NCBI RefSeq assembly: GCF_000559085.1
Contig: NZ_JALN02000001.1
Location: forward strand, 3,348,001 to 3,412,000
From: Mycolicibacterium aromaticivorans JS19b1 = JCM 16368
GTDB lineage: Bacteria > Actinomycetota > Actinomycetes > Mycobacteriales > Mycobacteriaceae
Reading direction: 5' to 3'
Length of the DNA stretch: 64,000 nt
Under the pieces are notes generated by a model. That model was given only the letters and a program-made list of their open reading frames with translations, was not told where the DNA came from and searched no databases. Below are positions 1 to 7,909 of this stretch, one piece after another; position 1 is the first letter of the stretch; the number at the start of each line of letters is the position of its first letter. A program made the translations under genes and the position numbers.

Positions 1-3
1 TGC

Positions 4-33
4 CGAGTGTGCGGTTTCATCCGCAACACGCCG
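4..33 (+). repeat. Left arm of 30-bp inverted repeat flanking a DUF559-like gene
   Basis: These 30 bases recur in inverted orientation at 1015-1044 with a single mismatch (position 25, A versus G). The two arms bracket the gene at 118-990. The outer 11 bases (4-14) can also pair locally with 50-60, so the left copy is itself a hairpin. It may be a dispersed intergenic palindromic repeat or the end of a small mobile cassette; copy number elsewhere in the genome cannot be judged here. Confidence 0.7.
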
Positions 34-117
34 CGGTTGGCGTATCGATCCGCACACTCGATGACCTGCTGTGGACAGCGGAACGCACACATTGCGGTGC
101 ATTGGCAGTGTTCGCGT

Positions 118-990
118 ATGCAGACCATCGCCGGGCCATTTCGTGCGGCCGAGGCGCTGGATGCGAAGGCGCTCACCCTTCGCGAACTCAGACGCTTTCA
201 TAGGGCGGTCTATCCGGGCGTCTGGACGCCGCGCGGCGTCGAACTCTCGGCAATAGACCGGGCCCGCGCCGCATGGCTCTGGTCGGGGCGCCGAGGTGTA
301 CTTGCCGGTTTGTCCGCGTCTGCGTTGCTGGGCGCGAAGTGGATCGATCCGGACGTGCCCGCGGAGTTGGTGCACACCAATCGGCGCGCACCACAACTGA
401 TCTCAGTGCATTCGGACACGTTGTTGCCTGCCGAGATCCAACAGACCCGCGGGCTGCCTGTCACCACGCCGGCACGGACGGCGTTCGATCTCGGGCGACG
501 GCTCGACTTCACGACGGCGATACAACGAATCGACGCCCTCATGAACGCCACTGACGTGAAGGTCGACGACGTCTGGTCCGTACTGGCTCAACACGGGGGC
601 GTCCGCGGATTGCGGCAGTTGACGTCGTTGCTTGACCTGGTCGACGGCGGGTCTGAATCGCCGTACGAGTCGCTCACCCGAATCTTGCTTGTCCGCAATG
701 GTTTTCCGCGGCCGCAGACGCAGGTTCGGGTGTGCGACGGCGACGGATATGTGGTGGCCCGACTGGACATGGGATGGCCCGAATACCGGGTCGGCGTCGA
801 CTTCGACGGAGCGCACCACTGGACTGACCCCAAGCAGCGATCGAAGGACATCGAACGCTACGCGCGACTGCCAGAGCTCGGATGGATCGACGTGCGGGTG
901 ACGAGTTCGATGCTGCACAACAATCCGCGGGTCATCCTCGACCGGGTCGGGCAGGCGCTCATGGCCCGCGGCTATCCGCGGACGTGGTGA
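118..990 (+). CDS. DUF559-type endonuclease-like / AbiEi-like protein
   Basis: A 290-residue protein of a family common and multicopy in mycobacteria. The first two thirds resemble AbiEi-antitoxin-like proteins: a basic helical start, GVLAGLSASALLG, then the short segment RGLPVTTPARTAFDLGRR. The last 100 residues resemble a Vsr/DUF559 nuclease fold: SPYESLTRILLVRNGFPRPQ, acidic residues in VARLDMGWPEYRVGVDFDG, and a basic stretch before YARLPELGW. ATG at 118 was chosen because the 37 codons upstream, in frame from position 7, read through the repeat and do not look like protein. The gene is bracketed by an inverted repeat (4-33 and 1015-1044). No partner toxin or methylase is adjacent, so nuclease activity and biological role are inference. 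Confidence 0.72.
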   Translation: MQTIAGPFRAAEALDAKALTLRELRRFHRAVYPGVWTPRGVELSAIDRARAAWLWSGRRGVLAGLSASALLGAKWIDPDVPAELVHTNRRAPQLISVHSDTLLPAEIQQTRGLPVTTPARTAFDLGRRLDFTTAIQRIDALMNATDVKVDDVWSVLAQHGGVRGLRQLTSLLDLVDGGSESPYESLTRILLVRNGFPRPQTQVRVCDGDGYVVARLDMGWPEYRVGVDFDGAHHWTDPKQRSKDIERYARLPELGWIDVRVTSSMLHNNPRVILDRVGQALMARGYPRTW

Positions 991-1043
991 GTGTGCGTTC
1001 TCATCCGCGATCGACGGCGTGTCGCGGATGAAACCGCACACTC
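989..1043. terminator. Bidirectional hairpin between convergent genes
   Basis: Bases 989-1010 and 1022-1043 are complementary over 22 positions with two mismatches, around an 11-base loop. The hairpin begins inside the TGA stop of the endonuclease-like gene and ends 5 bases before the stop of the minus-strand gene at 1049, the right place for a two-way terminator. There is no clear U-tract, as is usual in mycobacteria. Its right arm is also the right copy of the flanking inverted repeat. Confidence 0.6.
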
Positions 1044-1044
1044 G
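1015..1044 (-). repeat. Right arm of 30-bp inverted repeat
   Basis: The reverse complement of these bases matches 4-33 at 29 of 30 positions. It overlaps the hairpin at 989-1043. Confidence 0.7.
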
Positions 1045-1048
1045 AGGA

Positions 1049-1417
1049 TTAAGCCAACGGAACGCAGTCGTCGCCGCAACCGGATGCCGTCGCCACCCCG
1101 GGGACGGCAGGCCGGTGCAGCACCGCTCGCTGCGGGATGACCCGCAGCCGGTCGTCGGCGAACTCGCCGCGGCCGTCGACGATCAAGCTGTACCCGCCGG
1201 GCTCTCGCGGTGGCCAGACGATCGTCACGTCGGGGTGCGCAAGCGCGTTGCTCCGGGTGCTGTTGCCCACCGGTCCGATGTCGAATACACCCGCGACGAG
1301 CTGAGGGTCGACTGCGACGGTGTGCGCGCGGTGCTCGTCGCTGACGGTGATCAGATAGCCGAAGGGAAAGTCGGCCAGCGTGCCGGCGAGCTGCTCGAGA
1401 TCCACCCTGACGCTCAT
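1049..1417 (-). CDS. Pyridoxamine 5'-phosphate oxidase-family (FMN/F420 split-barrel) protein
   Basis: A 122-residue protein with the split beta-barrel pattern of the PNPOx-like family: FPFGYLITVSDEHRAHTVAV, then SNALAHPDVTIVWPP and GYSLIVDGRGE. Members bind FMN, F420 or haem; the cofactor cannot be told from this sequence. ATG at 1417 was chosen over a longer in-frame extension to 1651 because that extension is antisense to the neighbouring SDR, and because a TATCGT -10 lies 6 bases before this ATG, consistent with a leaderless transcript. It is divergent from the SDR at 1484 and convergent with the gene at 118. Confidence 0.7.
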   Translation of the reverse strand: MSVRVDLEQLAGTLADFPFGYLITVSDEHRAHTVAVDPQLVAGVFDIGPVGNSTRSNALAHPDVTIVWPPREPGGYSLIVDGRGEFADDRLRVIPQRAVLHRPAVPGVATASGCGDDCVPLA

Positions 1418-1423
1418 GCGCCG

Positions 1424-1429
1424 ACGATA
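1424..1429 (-). promoter_or_regulatory. -10 element (TATCGT), probable leaderless promoter
   Basis: TANNNT element on the minus strand 6 bases upstream of the ATG at 1417, with no Shine-Dalgarno in between. Confidence 0.5.
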
Positions 1430-1483
1430 CTGCGCCCGTCTAGCGTGGGAATACCGTCGCTGCCCGCACGAGTTGAGGACCAC

Positions 1484-2308
1484 ATGCCGCTGCCTACGCC
1501 GTCCCCCACGTCCACTGCCGTCGTCACCGGGGCCTCCTCGGGAATCGGCGCAGACCTCGCCCGCGAACTCGCCGCCCGCGGGCACGGGGTCACCCTCGTC
1601 GCGCGTCGCGAGGACAAGCTCAACGAGCTCGCGGCCGAACTCACCGACCACGTCCGCGTCGAGGTCATCGCCTGCGACGTCGCCGACCCCGACGCCCGCG
1701 CAGCGCTGTTCGACGAGGTCGAGCGACGCGGCCTGACCGTGGACATCCTGATCAACAACGCCGGCATCGGCGTGGTCGGATCGGTCGCCACCGCACCGGT
1801 CGCCGACGAGATCGCTCAGGTACGTGTCAACGTCGAAGCCGTCATCGACCTCACCTCACGCGCTGTGCAGCAGATGGTGCCGCGCGGTCGCGGCGCGATC
1901 CTCAACGTCGGTTCGACCGCAGGCTTCCAACCGTTCCCCGGCCAGGCCGGCTACGCCGCCACCAAAGCGTTCGTCCGCAGCTTCACCGCCGGGCTGCGCG
2001 GCGAGCTGGCAGGCACCGGCGTGACCGCCGCGGTCCTGCACCCCGGCCCGGTGCGCACCGAGTTCCTCGCCGCTGCCGGGATGGACGAACGCGAATTCGC
2101 CTCCGCCTTCCCGAAATTCATGTGGATGCCGTCGCGGACCGTCGCGAAGATCGGCATCGACGCGCTAGCCGGCGACCGCGGCGACGTCATCGCCGGCATT
2201 CAGAACGTGATCAGCACCCGCATTTTCCAGGCACTGCCGCATCGTGTCTTGCTACCGCTGCTGAGCAAGAGCCACCCCGCGCTCAAGCGCGATGCATCAC
2301 GCAACTGA
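1484..2308 (+). CDS. Short-chain dehydrogenase/reductase
   Basis: A 274-residue classical SDR. It has the nucleotide-binding motif TGASSGIG near residue 15, the NNAG motif near residue 90, catalytic Ser in NVGSTAGF and the YAATK motif near residue 158. The Arg-rich VARRED after the second strand suggests NADP preference (family knowledge). ATG 1484 places the Rossmann motif at the usual distance; the in-frame extension upstream to 1019 is antisense to the split-barrel gene. Substrate unknown. The last 12 bases overlap the convergent gene at 2297. Confidence 0.82.
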   Translation: MPLPTPSPTSTAVVTGASSGIGADLARELAARGHGVTLVARREDKLNELAAELTDHVRVEVIACDVADPDARAALFDEVERRGLTVDILINNAGIGVVGSVATAPVADEIAQVRVNVEAVIDLTSRAVQQMVPRGRGAILNVGSTAGFQPFPGQAGYAATKAFVRSFTAGLRGELAGTGVTAAVLHPGPVRTEFLAAAGMDEREFASAFPKFMWMPSRTVAKIGIDALAGDRGDVIAGIQNVISTRIFQALPHRVLLPLLSKSHPALKRDASRN

Positions 2309-2857
2309 CGGCCACGCCCGCATCCAGCCCTCGACCGGCAGGTCCAGTCCGTTGCACAGCGTGCACACGGTCCGGTACCAGCCGACGGCGATCAGCAGTT
2401 CCATCCGCTGCTCGTCGTCGAAGCTCTCACCCAGCGCGGCCCAGGTGGACGCCGACCACGACCCGGTGCGCTCCAGCTCGTCGACGGCCCCGATGAGCAC
2501 CCGCTCCGAAGCGCTCCATCGCGCATCGTCAGCAGAACCGACCGCCAAGGCATCGGCCTCCTCACCGGACACCCCGGCGATCGGTCCCCAGAACGCGGCC
2601 TGCCCGCCCCACTCGTAGGCGCAGCGCACCAGCCCGCAGATCCGCAGGATCGCGATCGTGCGGACGCGCGGTGGCAGCCGGGTGTCGACGTAGAGGGATT
2701 CACCCATCTTGCGCAGCTTGCGCGCCATGTCGGGGTGCCGCTGCAGACACCGCACCAGCAGCAACGGCTCGTAGGTGCGATCGGGGTGGCCCCAGCTGCC
2801 GATGTCGGCGGCGTCGGCGTCACTCCACGGCTGGGCCAGCGGTGCAACCCGACTCAC
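2297..2857 (-). CDS. Carboxymuconolactone decarboxylase-family protein
   Basis: A 186-residue CMD/AhpD-like all-helical protein. The core segment reads PRVRTIAILRICGLVRCAYEWGG, in which the usual C-x-x-C-x-x-x-H redox motif is reduced to CAYEWGG, so peroxidase activity of the AhpD type is doubtful. It starts 2 bases after the stop of the amidohydrolase and is surely co-transcribed with it. Its 3' end overlaps the convergent SDR by 12 bases. Similar CMD-plus-amidohydrolase pairs exist in actinobacteria; the pathway is not known. Confidence 0.75.
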   Translation of the reverse strand: MSRVAPLAQPWSDADAADIGSWGHPDRTYEPLLLVRCLQRHPDMARKLRKMGESLYVDTRLPPRVRTIAILRICGLVRCAYEWGGQAAFWGPIAGVSGEEADALAVGSADDARWSASERVLIGAVDELERTGSWSASTWAALGESFDDEQRMELLIAVGWYRTVCTLCNGLDLPVEGWMRAWPSVA

Positions 2858-2859
2858 GC

Positions 2860-4614
2860 TCAGGCCAATTCCCGGGTCGCTGCGCTCCTGCCCTCCGCAG
2901 GCGCCGCCTGCCGTCCGCGGATCAGCTTGCCCGGCAGCGCCGACGTCGGCATCCCGTTCTCCGAGATCACCTCACCGGCGACGATTGTCGCGACGTAGCC
3001 GTCGGCGGTCTGGTCGAGCCGCCTCCCGCCCGCGGGCAGGTCGGCCTTGACGGTCGGCTGGTGCAGCCGCAGAGCTTCGGCGTCGATCACATTGACGTCG
3101 GCTTTGTAGCCCGCCGCGAGCCGGCCGCGGTCGGCCAGTCCGGCGATGCGGGCGGGTACCGACGTCAGCTCCTGGACCACTCGTTGCACCGACAGCCGGC
3201 CCGACGGCCTGTCGCGCACCCAATGCGTCAACATGTAGGTGGGAAAGCTTGCGTCGCAGATCATTCCGTAATGCGCGCCGCCGTCGCCCAGGCCCAGGAC
3301 GACATCGTCGCGCTGGATCAGCTCGGCCACCGTATCCAGCGAGTTGTCCCGGAAATTGGCCAGTGTCACCAGCAGCATGGCGTGACCGTCGTCGTCGAGC
3401 AGCCGGTCGTACGCCTCCTCCAAGGGGCTGACGCCACGGGCGGCAGCTCGTGCGCCGATCGAATCCTCAGGCGAGGGTTCGTAATTGGGCGGATCCCCGA
3501 GGGGGAACATGTAGTTCCACGCCTGCGCGGCGAACATCAGCGGATGCCCGTCGCTGGCCGGCTGGTCGTTCAGAATACGTTCGCGCACTTCCGGTTTACG
3601 CATCTCGGCGACGCGCTCGGCCAGCGGCAGATGGGCGATCTCCCGGTATGCCGGGTACATGACGAACGGGTTGCCGGACAGGTCCAGGCCGAGAACCAGC
3701 CCGATCGGTCGCGGGAAGATCTGCCCCGTGACGTCGCCGCCGTTGGCGTTGGCCTTCTCGACCATCCGCAGTGCGTCGAGGTGAATCGGCGGGCCCGCGT
3801 TGCCGATCGCGAGCGTGAAGGTCACCGGCAATCCCACGTCAGAGGCGACGTCGAACACCGCGCTCAGTGCGCCTTCGTAGTCTCCGGCCATCAGATCCGG
3901 CACGAACTGCAGAAGTCCGCCGCCGGCGTCGTCGACACCTCGGGCGATCGCCTCGATCTCCTCGTATTGCGCCTCGTAACTCGGAATCGGCTGTCCGCCA
4001 GAGGTTTTATGCAGGGTGAGTCGGGACGAAGCAAACCCCAGTGCACCCGCGCGAATAGCCTCCTCCGCCAGCTTGCGCATCATCGCCAGGTCCTCGGGAG
4101 TGGGCAGCTCGCGGTTGACGCCGCGCTCACCCATCACGTACACCCGCAGCGGGGAGTGCGGCAGGAACGCGGCGACGTCGATGTCCCGCTGCCGCGAATC
4201 GAGTGCGTCGAGGAATTCGGGGAAGGTCTCCCAGGTCCACGGCAGTCCGTCGACCATCACGACGCCGGGGATGTCCTCGACACCGGCCATGACGTCGACG
4301 AGCGTGTCGTGGTCCTCCGGACGGCACGGCGCGAAGCCGACGCCGCAATTGCCCATGACGGCTGTCGTCACTCCGTGAGCCGACGACGGCGTCATCCGGT
4401 CCGACCAGATCGCCTGCCCGTCGTAATGGGTGTGCAGGTCGACGAAGCCGGGGGTGACGAGGAGACCGGTGGCGTCGATCTCGCGCTCACCTTTCTCGGC
4501 GACGGTGCCCACCGCGGCGATGATGCCGTCGGACACCGCGACGTCACCGGGGTAGGGCTCGCCGCCCAGCCCGTCGACGATCGTTCCGTTGCGGATGACC
4601 AGGTCATAGCTCAT
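2860..4614 (-). CDS. N-acyl-D-amino-acid deacylase-like amidohydrolase (D-aminoacylase family)
   Basis: A 584-residue amidohydrolase-3 superfamily enzyme. The N-terminus YDLVIRNGTIVDGLGGEPY and the metal-binding motif TPGFVDLHTHYDGQ (HxH near residue 65) are typical; the C-terminus AGYKADVNVIDAEAL is the conserved composite-sandwich return. Families with this layout hydrolyse N-acyl-D-amino acids or other cyclic or linear amides; the substrate here cannot be assigned. ATG at 4614 was preferred to a start 7 codons upstream because MSYDLVIRNG is the normal family start and a TAATGT -10 lies 7 bases before it. First gene of a two-gene operon with the CMD protein. Confidence 0.82.
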   Translation of the reverse strand: MSYDLVIRNGTIVDGLGGEPYPGDVAVSDGIIAAVGTVAEKGEREIDATGLLVTPGFVDLHTHYDGQAIWSDRMTPSSAHGVTTAVMGNCGVGFAPCRPEDHDTLVDVMAGVEDIPGVVMVDGLPWTWETFPEFLDALDSRQRDIDVAAFLPHSPLRVYVMGERGVNRELPTPEDLAMMRKLAEEAIRAGALGFASSRLTLHKTSGGQPIPSYEAQYEEIEAIARGVDDAGGGLLQFVPDLMAGDYEGALSAVFDVASDVGLPVTFTLAIGNAGPPIHLDALRMVEKANANGGDVTGQIFPRPIGLVLGLDLSGNPFVMYPAYREIAHLPLAERVAEMRKPEVRERILNDQPASDGHPLMFAAQAWNYMFPLGDPPNYEPSPEDSIGARAAARGVSPLEEAYDRLLDDDGHAMLLVTLANFRDNSLDTVAELIQRDDVVLGLGDGGAHYGMICDASFPTYMLTHWVRDRPSGRLSVQRVVQELTSVPARIAGLADRGRLAAGYKADVNVIDAEALRLHQPTVKADLPAGGRRLDQTADGYVATIVAGEVISENGMPTSALPGKLIRGRQAAPAEGRSAATRELA

Positions 4615-4621
4615 ACCGACG

Positions 4622-4627
4622 ACATTA
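4622..4627 (-). promoter_or_regulatory. -10 element (TAATGT), probable leaderless promoter
   Basis: TANNNT element on the minus strand 7 bases upstream of the amidohydrolase ATG at 4614. Confidence 0.5.
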
Positions 4628-4655
4628 CGTCGCAACCTCCTGTCACGATGGAGGT

Positions 4656-5066
4656 GTGATCGATCACTTCGGAATCAACTGCGCCAACTACGTCGAATCC
4701 CAGGAGTTCTACGACAAGGTCCTGCACGTCTTGGGCTACCACCGGGTGATGGATTTCGGTGAAGCCGTCGGTTACGGCACCGACGGCAAGCCCTCGTTCT
4801 GGATCGCCGACGCCGCGGCCGGCGACGCCAATGGGCCCAACCGGGAGGTGCACATCGCGTTCGCGGCCAAGGACGCCGAATCGGTTCAGGCGTTCTTCCA
4901 CACCGCCCTGGCGCTCGGTGTCGAACCGCTGCACGAGCCGCGACTGTGGCCCGAATACCATCCCGGCTATTACGGCGCCTTCGTCCGCGACCCCGAGGGC
5001 AACAACGTCGAGGCGGTCTTCCACGGCGCCCAGCCTGAGGCTCAGACTCCGACGAACTCCGCGTAG
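4656..5066 (+). CDS. VOC (glyoxalase/bleomycin resistance) family protein
   Basis: A 136-residue vicinal-oxygen-chelate protein. It opens with IDHFGINCANYVESQEFYDKVL, whose His is the usual first metal ligand, and closes with GYYGAFVRDPEGNNVEAVFH, whose Glu is the usual last ligand; HIAFAAKD supplies a middle His. GTG at 4656 is the only start giving the full first strand; the GGAGG immediately before it is closer than a normal Shine-Dalgarno. Function could be a dioxygenase, lyase or binding protein. Divergent from the amidohydrolase with 41 bases between starts; the DinB-like gene follows after 11 bases. Confidence 0.75.
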   Translation: MIDHFGINCANYVESQEFYDKVLHVLGYHRVMDFGEAVGYGTDGKPSFWIADAAAGDANGPNREVHIAFAAKDAESVQAFFHTALALGVEPLHEPRLWPEYHPGYYGAFVRDPEGNNVEAVFHGAQPEAQTPTNSA

Positions 5067-5077
5067 CGTCTCACGTT

Positions 5078-5602
5078 ATGGCCGACTCACTGTCCGATGC
5101 AGATGCCGCCCGCGAATTACTGCGGGACTCGTTCACCCGCATCATCGAGCATGTCCAGGACATCACCGACGATCTGACCGAGGAACTCTCGTTCTTCCGG
5201 CCGACGTCGACGGCCAACAGCATCGCGTGGCTGGTGTGGCACAGCGCCCGGGTCCAGGATGCGCAGCTCGCCGATATCGCCGGGACTGAACAGGTGTGGT
5301 TCAGCGGCGGATGGGTGGACCGCTTCGATCTGGACCTGCCCCGCGACGCGCACGGCTACGGCCACACCCCTGAGGAGGTGGGCAAAGTGCGCGCACCGGC
5401 GGATCTGCTGGCCGGCTACTACCATGCAGTGCACAAGGTCACCCTGGAGTACATCGCCAGCGTCACCACCGAGGAACTCGCCCGCGTGGTCGACAAGAAC
5501 TGGAATCCGCCGGTGACGGCAAGCGTCCGGTTGGTCAGCATCATCGACGACTGCGTCCAACATCTGGGTCAGGCGGCGTACGTGCGAGGCATCGCCCGCT
5601 GA
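5078..5602 (+). CDS. DinB-like (DUF664) mycothiol-dependent enzyme-family protein
   Basis: A 174-residue helical-bundle protein of the DinB/DUF664 superfamily. The conserved metal-site histidines appear in SIAWLVWHSARVQDAQ and near the end in IDDCVQHLGQAAYVRG. Actinobacterial members include mycothiol-dependent maleylpyruvate isomerases and S-transferases (family knowledge); mycothiol is made by this organism, since mshA is in the window. Specific substrate unknown. It follows the VOC gene closely and overlaps the putative start of the PAP2 gene. Confidence 0.7.
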   Translation: MADSLSDADAARELLRDSFTRIIEHVQDITDDLTEELSFFRPTSTANSIAWLVWHSARVQDAQLADIAGTEQVWFSGGWVDRFDLDLPRDAHGYGHTPEEVGKVRAPADLLAGYYHAVHKVTLEYIASVTTEELARVVDKNWNPPVTASVRLVSIIDDCVQHLGQAAYVRGIAR

Positions 5603-6165
5603 TCACCTCTGCGGTCCGCTGGTGGCCGGCGGCCGGGCTGGCCGCGATGGCGGTCCTCGGCTGGGCTGTGGGCAAGGGCTCGACCGCGCTCGACGATTGG
5701 TTCCAGCTTGCCAACGGCAGCGGGTTGGGACGACTGCTGTTCTTCACCGACCAGCGCACGATGGCGGTTCTTGTGGTCGGTGTCCTGGCGCTGGCCGTCT
5801 ATCGGCGCCGCTGGCCGCTGGTCGCCGCGGTCGCAGTGAGTCCTGTTGCCGCCATCTGGCTTTCGCGTTTCTTCAAGGGGGTGTTCGGTCGCCAGAAGGG
5901 AGGCGGGGTCGCCTACCCGAGCGGCCATACCACGCTGATGGTGGTGGTTCTGGGCATGGTCCTTCTGGTGGTGGGTGCGCGGCTGTACGTCGTGGCGGTC
6001 GCGGTTGTCTGGGCGCTGCTGGGGATACTCGGTCAGGCGGTGACCTATCACTACTTCACCGACGCTGTCGGTGGGCTTCTGCTCGGCAGCGCGATCGCCT
6101 GCGTGGCGGCTGCACTCGTCGACGGGACCGGCCGTTCACCGCGGCGTCATCCTCGGTTTCCTTGA
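5599..6165 (+). CDS. PAP2-family membrane phosphatase
   Basis: A membrane phosphatase with the three PAP2 motifs in reduced form: KGVFGRQKG, PSGHTT and HYFTDAVGG, with about five hydrophobic segments. Likely an undecaprenyl-diphosphate or lipid-phosphate phosphatase. The start is uncertain. The first conventional start is ATG 5647 (172 residues), but it would cut off part of the first membrane segment. The upstream codons encode TSAVRWWPAAGLAAMAVLGW, a natural first helix, and the only codon that could begin it is CTG 5599, which overlaps the stop of the previous gene as CTGA. The longer form (188 residues) is listed here as inference. Confidence 0.7.
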   Translation: MITSAVRWWPAAGLAAMAVLGWAVGKGSTALDDWFQLANGSGLGRLLFFTDQRTMAVLVVGVLALAVYRRRWPLVAAVAVSPVAAIWLSRFFKGVFGRQKGGGVAYPSGHTTLMVVVLGMVLLVVGARLYVVAVAVVWALLGILGQAVTYHYFTDAVGGLLLGSAIACVAAALVDGTGRSPRRHPRFP

Positions 6166-6171
6166 CGCTGC

Positions 6172-6177
6172 TAATTT
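6172..6177 (+). promoter_or_regulatory. -10 element (TAATTT) before ppk2
   Basis: TANNNT element 6 bases upstream of the GTG at 6184; no Shine-Dalgarno, so probably leaderless. Confidence 0.5.
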
Positions 6178-6183
6178 TCGCGC

Positions 6184-7041
6184 GTGTCACTAGACAGCCA
6201 TGGCTACACGGTTTTCGACGACGATGATGACGACCCGGTGCTGCTCGACGCCGCCGGCTTGGCCGTCGACACCTGGCGGGAGAACTACCCGTACGACCAT
6301 CGGATGTCGCGCAACGAGTACGAGGAGCAGAAGCGGCTGCTGCAGATCGAGCTGCTGAAGCTGCAGAAGTGGAGCCAGACGAACGGCCTGCGGCATGTCC
6401 TGGTGTTCGAGGGGCGCGATGCGGCAGGCAAGGGCGGCACCATCAAGCGCTTCATGGAGCACCTCAACCCGAGGGGCGCTCGGGTGGTGGCGCTGGAGAA
6501 GCCCACTGAGAAGGAACGCACTCAGTGGTACTTCCAGCGCTACGTCAACCATCTGCCTGCGGCGGGTGAGATCGTGATGTTCGACCGGTCCTGGTACAAC
6601 CGCGCCGGGGTGGAACGGGTGATGGGGTACTGCACGCCCAAGCAGCATGCCGAGTTCATCCGGCAGGCGCCGTTGTTCGAGCAGATGCTGGTCAACGACG
6701 GCATCAGCCTGACCAAGCTCTGGTTTTCGGTGTCCTCGAGCGAGCAGCGCACCCGGTTCACGATCCGCCAGGTCGACCCCGTCCGGCAGTGGAAACTCTC
6801 GCCGACGGACCTGGCGTCGCTGGACAAGTGGCACGACTACACCTCGGCCAAGGAAGACATGTTCGCCTGGACGGACACCGAGATCGCGCCGTGGACGGTC
6901 ATCAAGAGCAACGACAAGAAACGCGCGCGGATCAACGCGATGCGCCACGTGCTGAGTAAGTTCAACTACGACAACAAAGACCATGAGGTGGTCGGCCAGC
7001 CCGATCCCTTGATCGTGGGCCGCGCAACTCACTCCGACTGA
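6184..7041 (+). CDS. ppk2: Polyphosphate kinase 2
   Basis: A 285-residue PPK2-family kinase that transfers phosphate between polyphosphate and nucleotides. Walker A is FEGRDAAGKGGTIKR near residue 78, Walker B-like FDRSWYNRAGVERVMGY near residue 137, and a lid region with many Arg/Lys (EQRTRFTIRQVDPVRQWKLS). The length and the Asp-rich N-terminus (FDDDDDDP) fit the short one-domain class; the Gly after the first motif residue (GRDAAGKG) is typical of the GTP/GDP-using class I group (family knowledge). GTG 6184 is supported by a leaderless -10. A second, divergent PPK2 paralogue is at 30103-30960. Confidence 0.9.
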   Translation: MSLDSHGYTVFDDDDDDPVLLDAAGLAVDTWRENYPYDHRMSRNEYEEQKRLLQIELLKLQKWSQTNGLRHVLVFEGRDAAGKGGTIKRFMEHLNPRGARVVALEKPTEKERTQWYFQRYVNHLPAAGEIVMFDRSWYNRAGVERVMGYCTPKQHAEFIRQAPLFEQMLVNDGISLTKLWFSVSSSEQRTRFTIRQVDPVRQWKLSPTDLASLDKWHDYTSAKEDMFAWTDTEIAPWTVIKSNDKKRARINAMRHVLSKFNYDNKDHEVVGQPDPLIVGRATHSD

Positions 7042-7069
7042 GGCGTCGCGTCCCCGCAGAGGAGGACGC

Positions 7070-7909
7070 GTGCGGTTCGCGACGACGCTACTGATGTGGC
7101 TCGTCACGACGCTCTTGTTGGCGGTCGCCTTGCCGGCGGCCTGGGTGCAGCAGAACTTGGTCGACGAGGACGGCTACGCGGCGCTGGCGCAGAAGGCGGC
7201 GGCCGATCCCGGGTTGCAGTCGGCGATGGCCTCGGAGCTGACCTCGCAGGTGGGCCGATTGGGTACGAGCGTGAACACCGGGACCGTGAGTCTGGTTGCC
7301 GCCGCATACACCGCGAGTTCGACGTTCCCCGGACAGTTCGCGCAGGCGAATCGCTTCGCGCACCGCTGGCTGTTCACTGACCGGGTCCGCTCGAGTGTCG
7401 ATTCGCAAGGCCGGTGGGTGATCGACGCCGCGCCGATGCTGTCGGACGCCGCGTTCAAAGAGACGCTCAGCGACTACAACGTCACGCTGCCGTCGTCACT
7501 GCCAATCCCGTTGACCGACAACGCGCCTGCGGCACTGCGGCCCGGCGCTTTACGTCCGATCGCGACGTTCGGCCCCTGGGTCAGCGTGGGCGCCGCGGTG
7601 GTGGCCGGGCTTTTCGCGCTGCTGACACTTTTCGTGGCCCGCAGTCGGGGCAAGATGCTCGTGGGGCTCGGCGTGTCGGCTCTGCTGGTGGGGGCTTCCG
7701 GTTGGGCGGCAATCGAATTCGGCCGCCGGCGCCTGGATGCGGTGTTGAACAACTCGTCGGGTGATATCCGGCGGATCGCTGAGGTGATGGTCAGCACCGC
7801 GCAGGACAGCATGCACCAATGGCTGAACATCACTTTGATTGTCGGGGGCGGGCTGGTGATCATCGGGGTGATTGTGTCGCTGCTGGTGAGTCTGGCCAGG
7901 ACGAACTAG
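7070..7909 (+). CDS. Conserved mycobacterial membrane protein, function unknown
   Basis: A 279-residue protein with one N-terminal membrane helix (TLLMWLVTTLLLAVALPAAW), a 150-residue probably extracytoplasmic region, and three C-terminal hydrophobic segments (GPWVSVGAAVVAGLFALL, KMLVGLGVSALLVGASGW, ITLIVGGGLVIIGVIV). GTG at 7070 has a strong Shine-Dalgarno (GAGGAGG) about 7 bases upstream. No catalytic motif is visible. Its 3' end overlaps the convergent membrane gene at 7906 by 4 bases. Confidence 0.7.
   Translation: MRFATTLLMWLVTTLLLAVALPAAWVQQNLVDEDGYAALAQKAAADPGLQSAMASELTSQVGRLGTSVNTGTVSLVAAAYTASSTFPGQFAQANRFAHRWLFTDRVRSSVDSQGRWVIDAAPMLSDAAFKETLSDYNVTLPSSLPIPLTDNAPAALRPGALRPIATFGPWVSVGAAVVAGLFALLTLFVARSRGKMLVGLGVSALLVGASGWAAIEFGRRRLDAVLNNSSGDIRRIAEVMVSTAQDSMHQWLNITLIVGGGLVIIGVIVSLLVSLARTN

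Noticed and set aside
2671..4659. Long plus-strand reading frame of 662 codons
   Set aside because: Exactly antisense to the amidohydrolase and CMD genes; Arg/His/Val-rich composition typical of shadow frames in GC-rich DNA, no recognisable domain.
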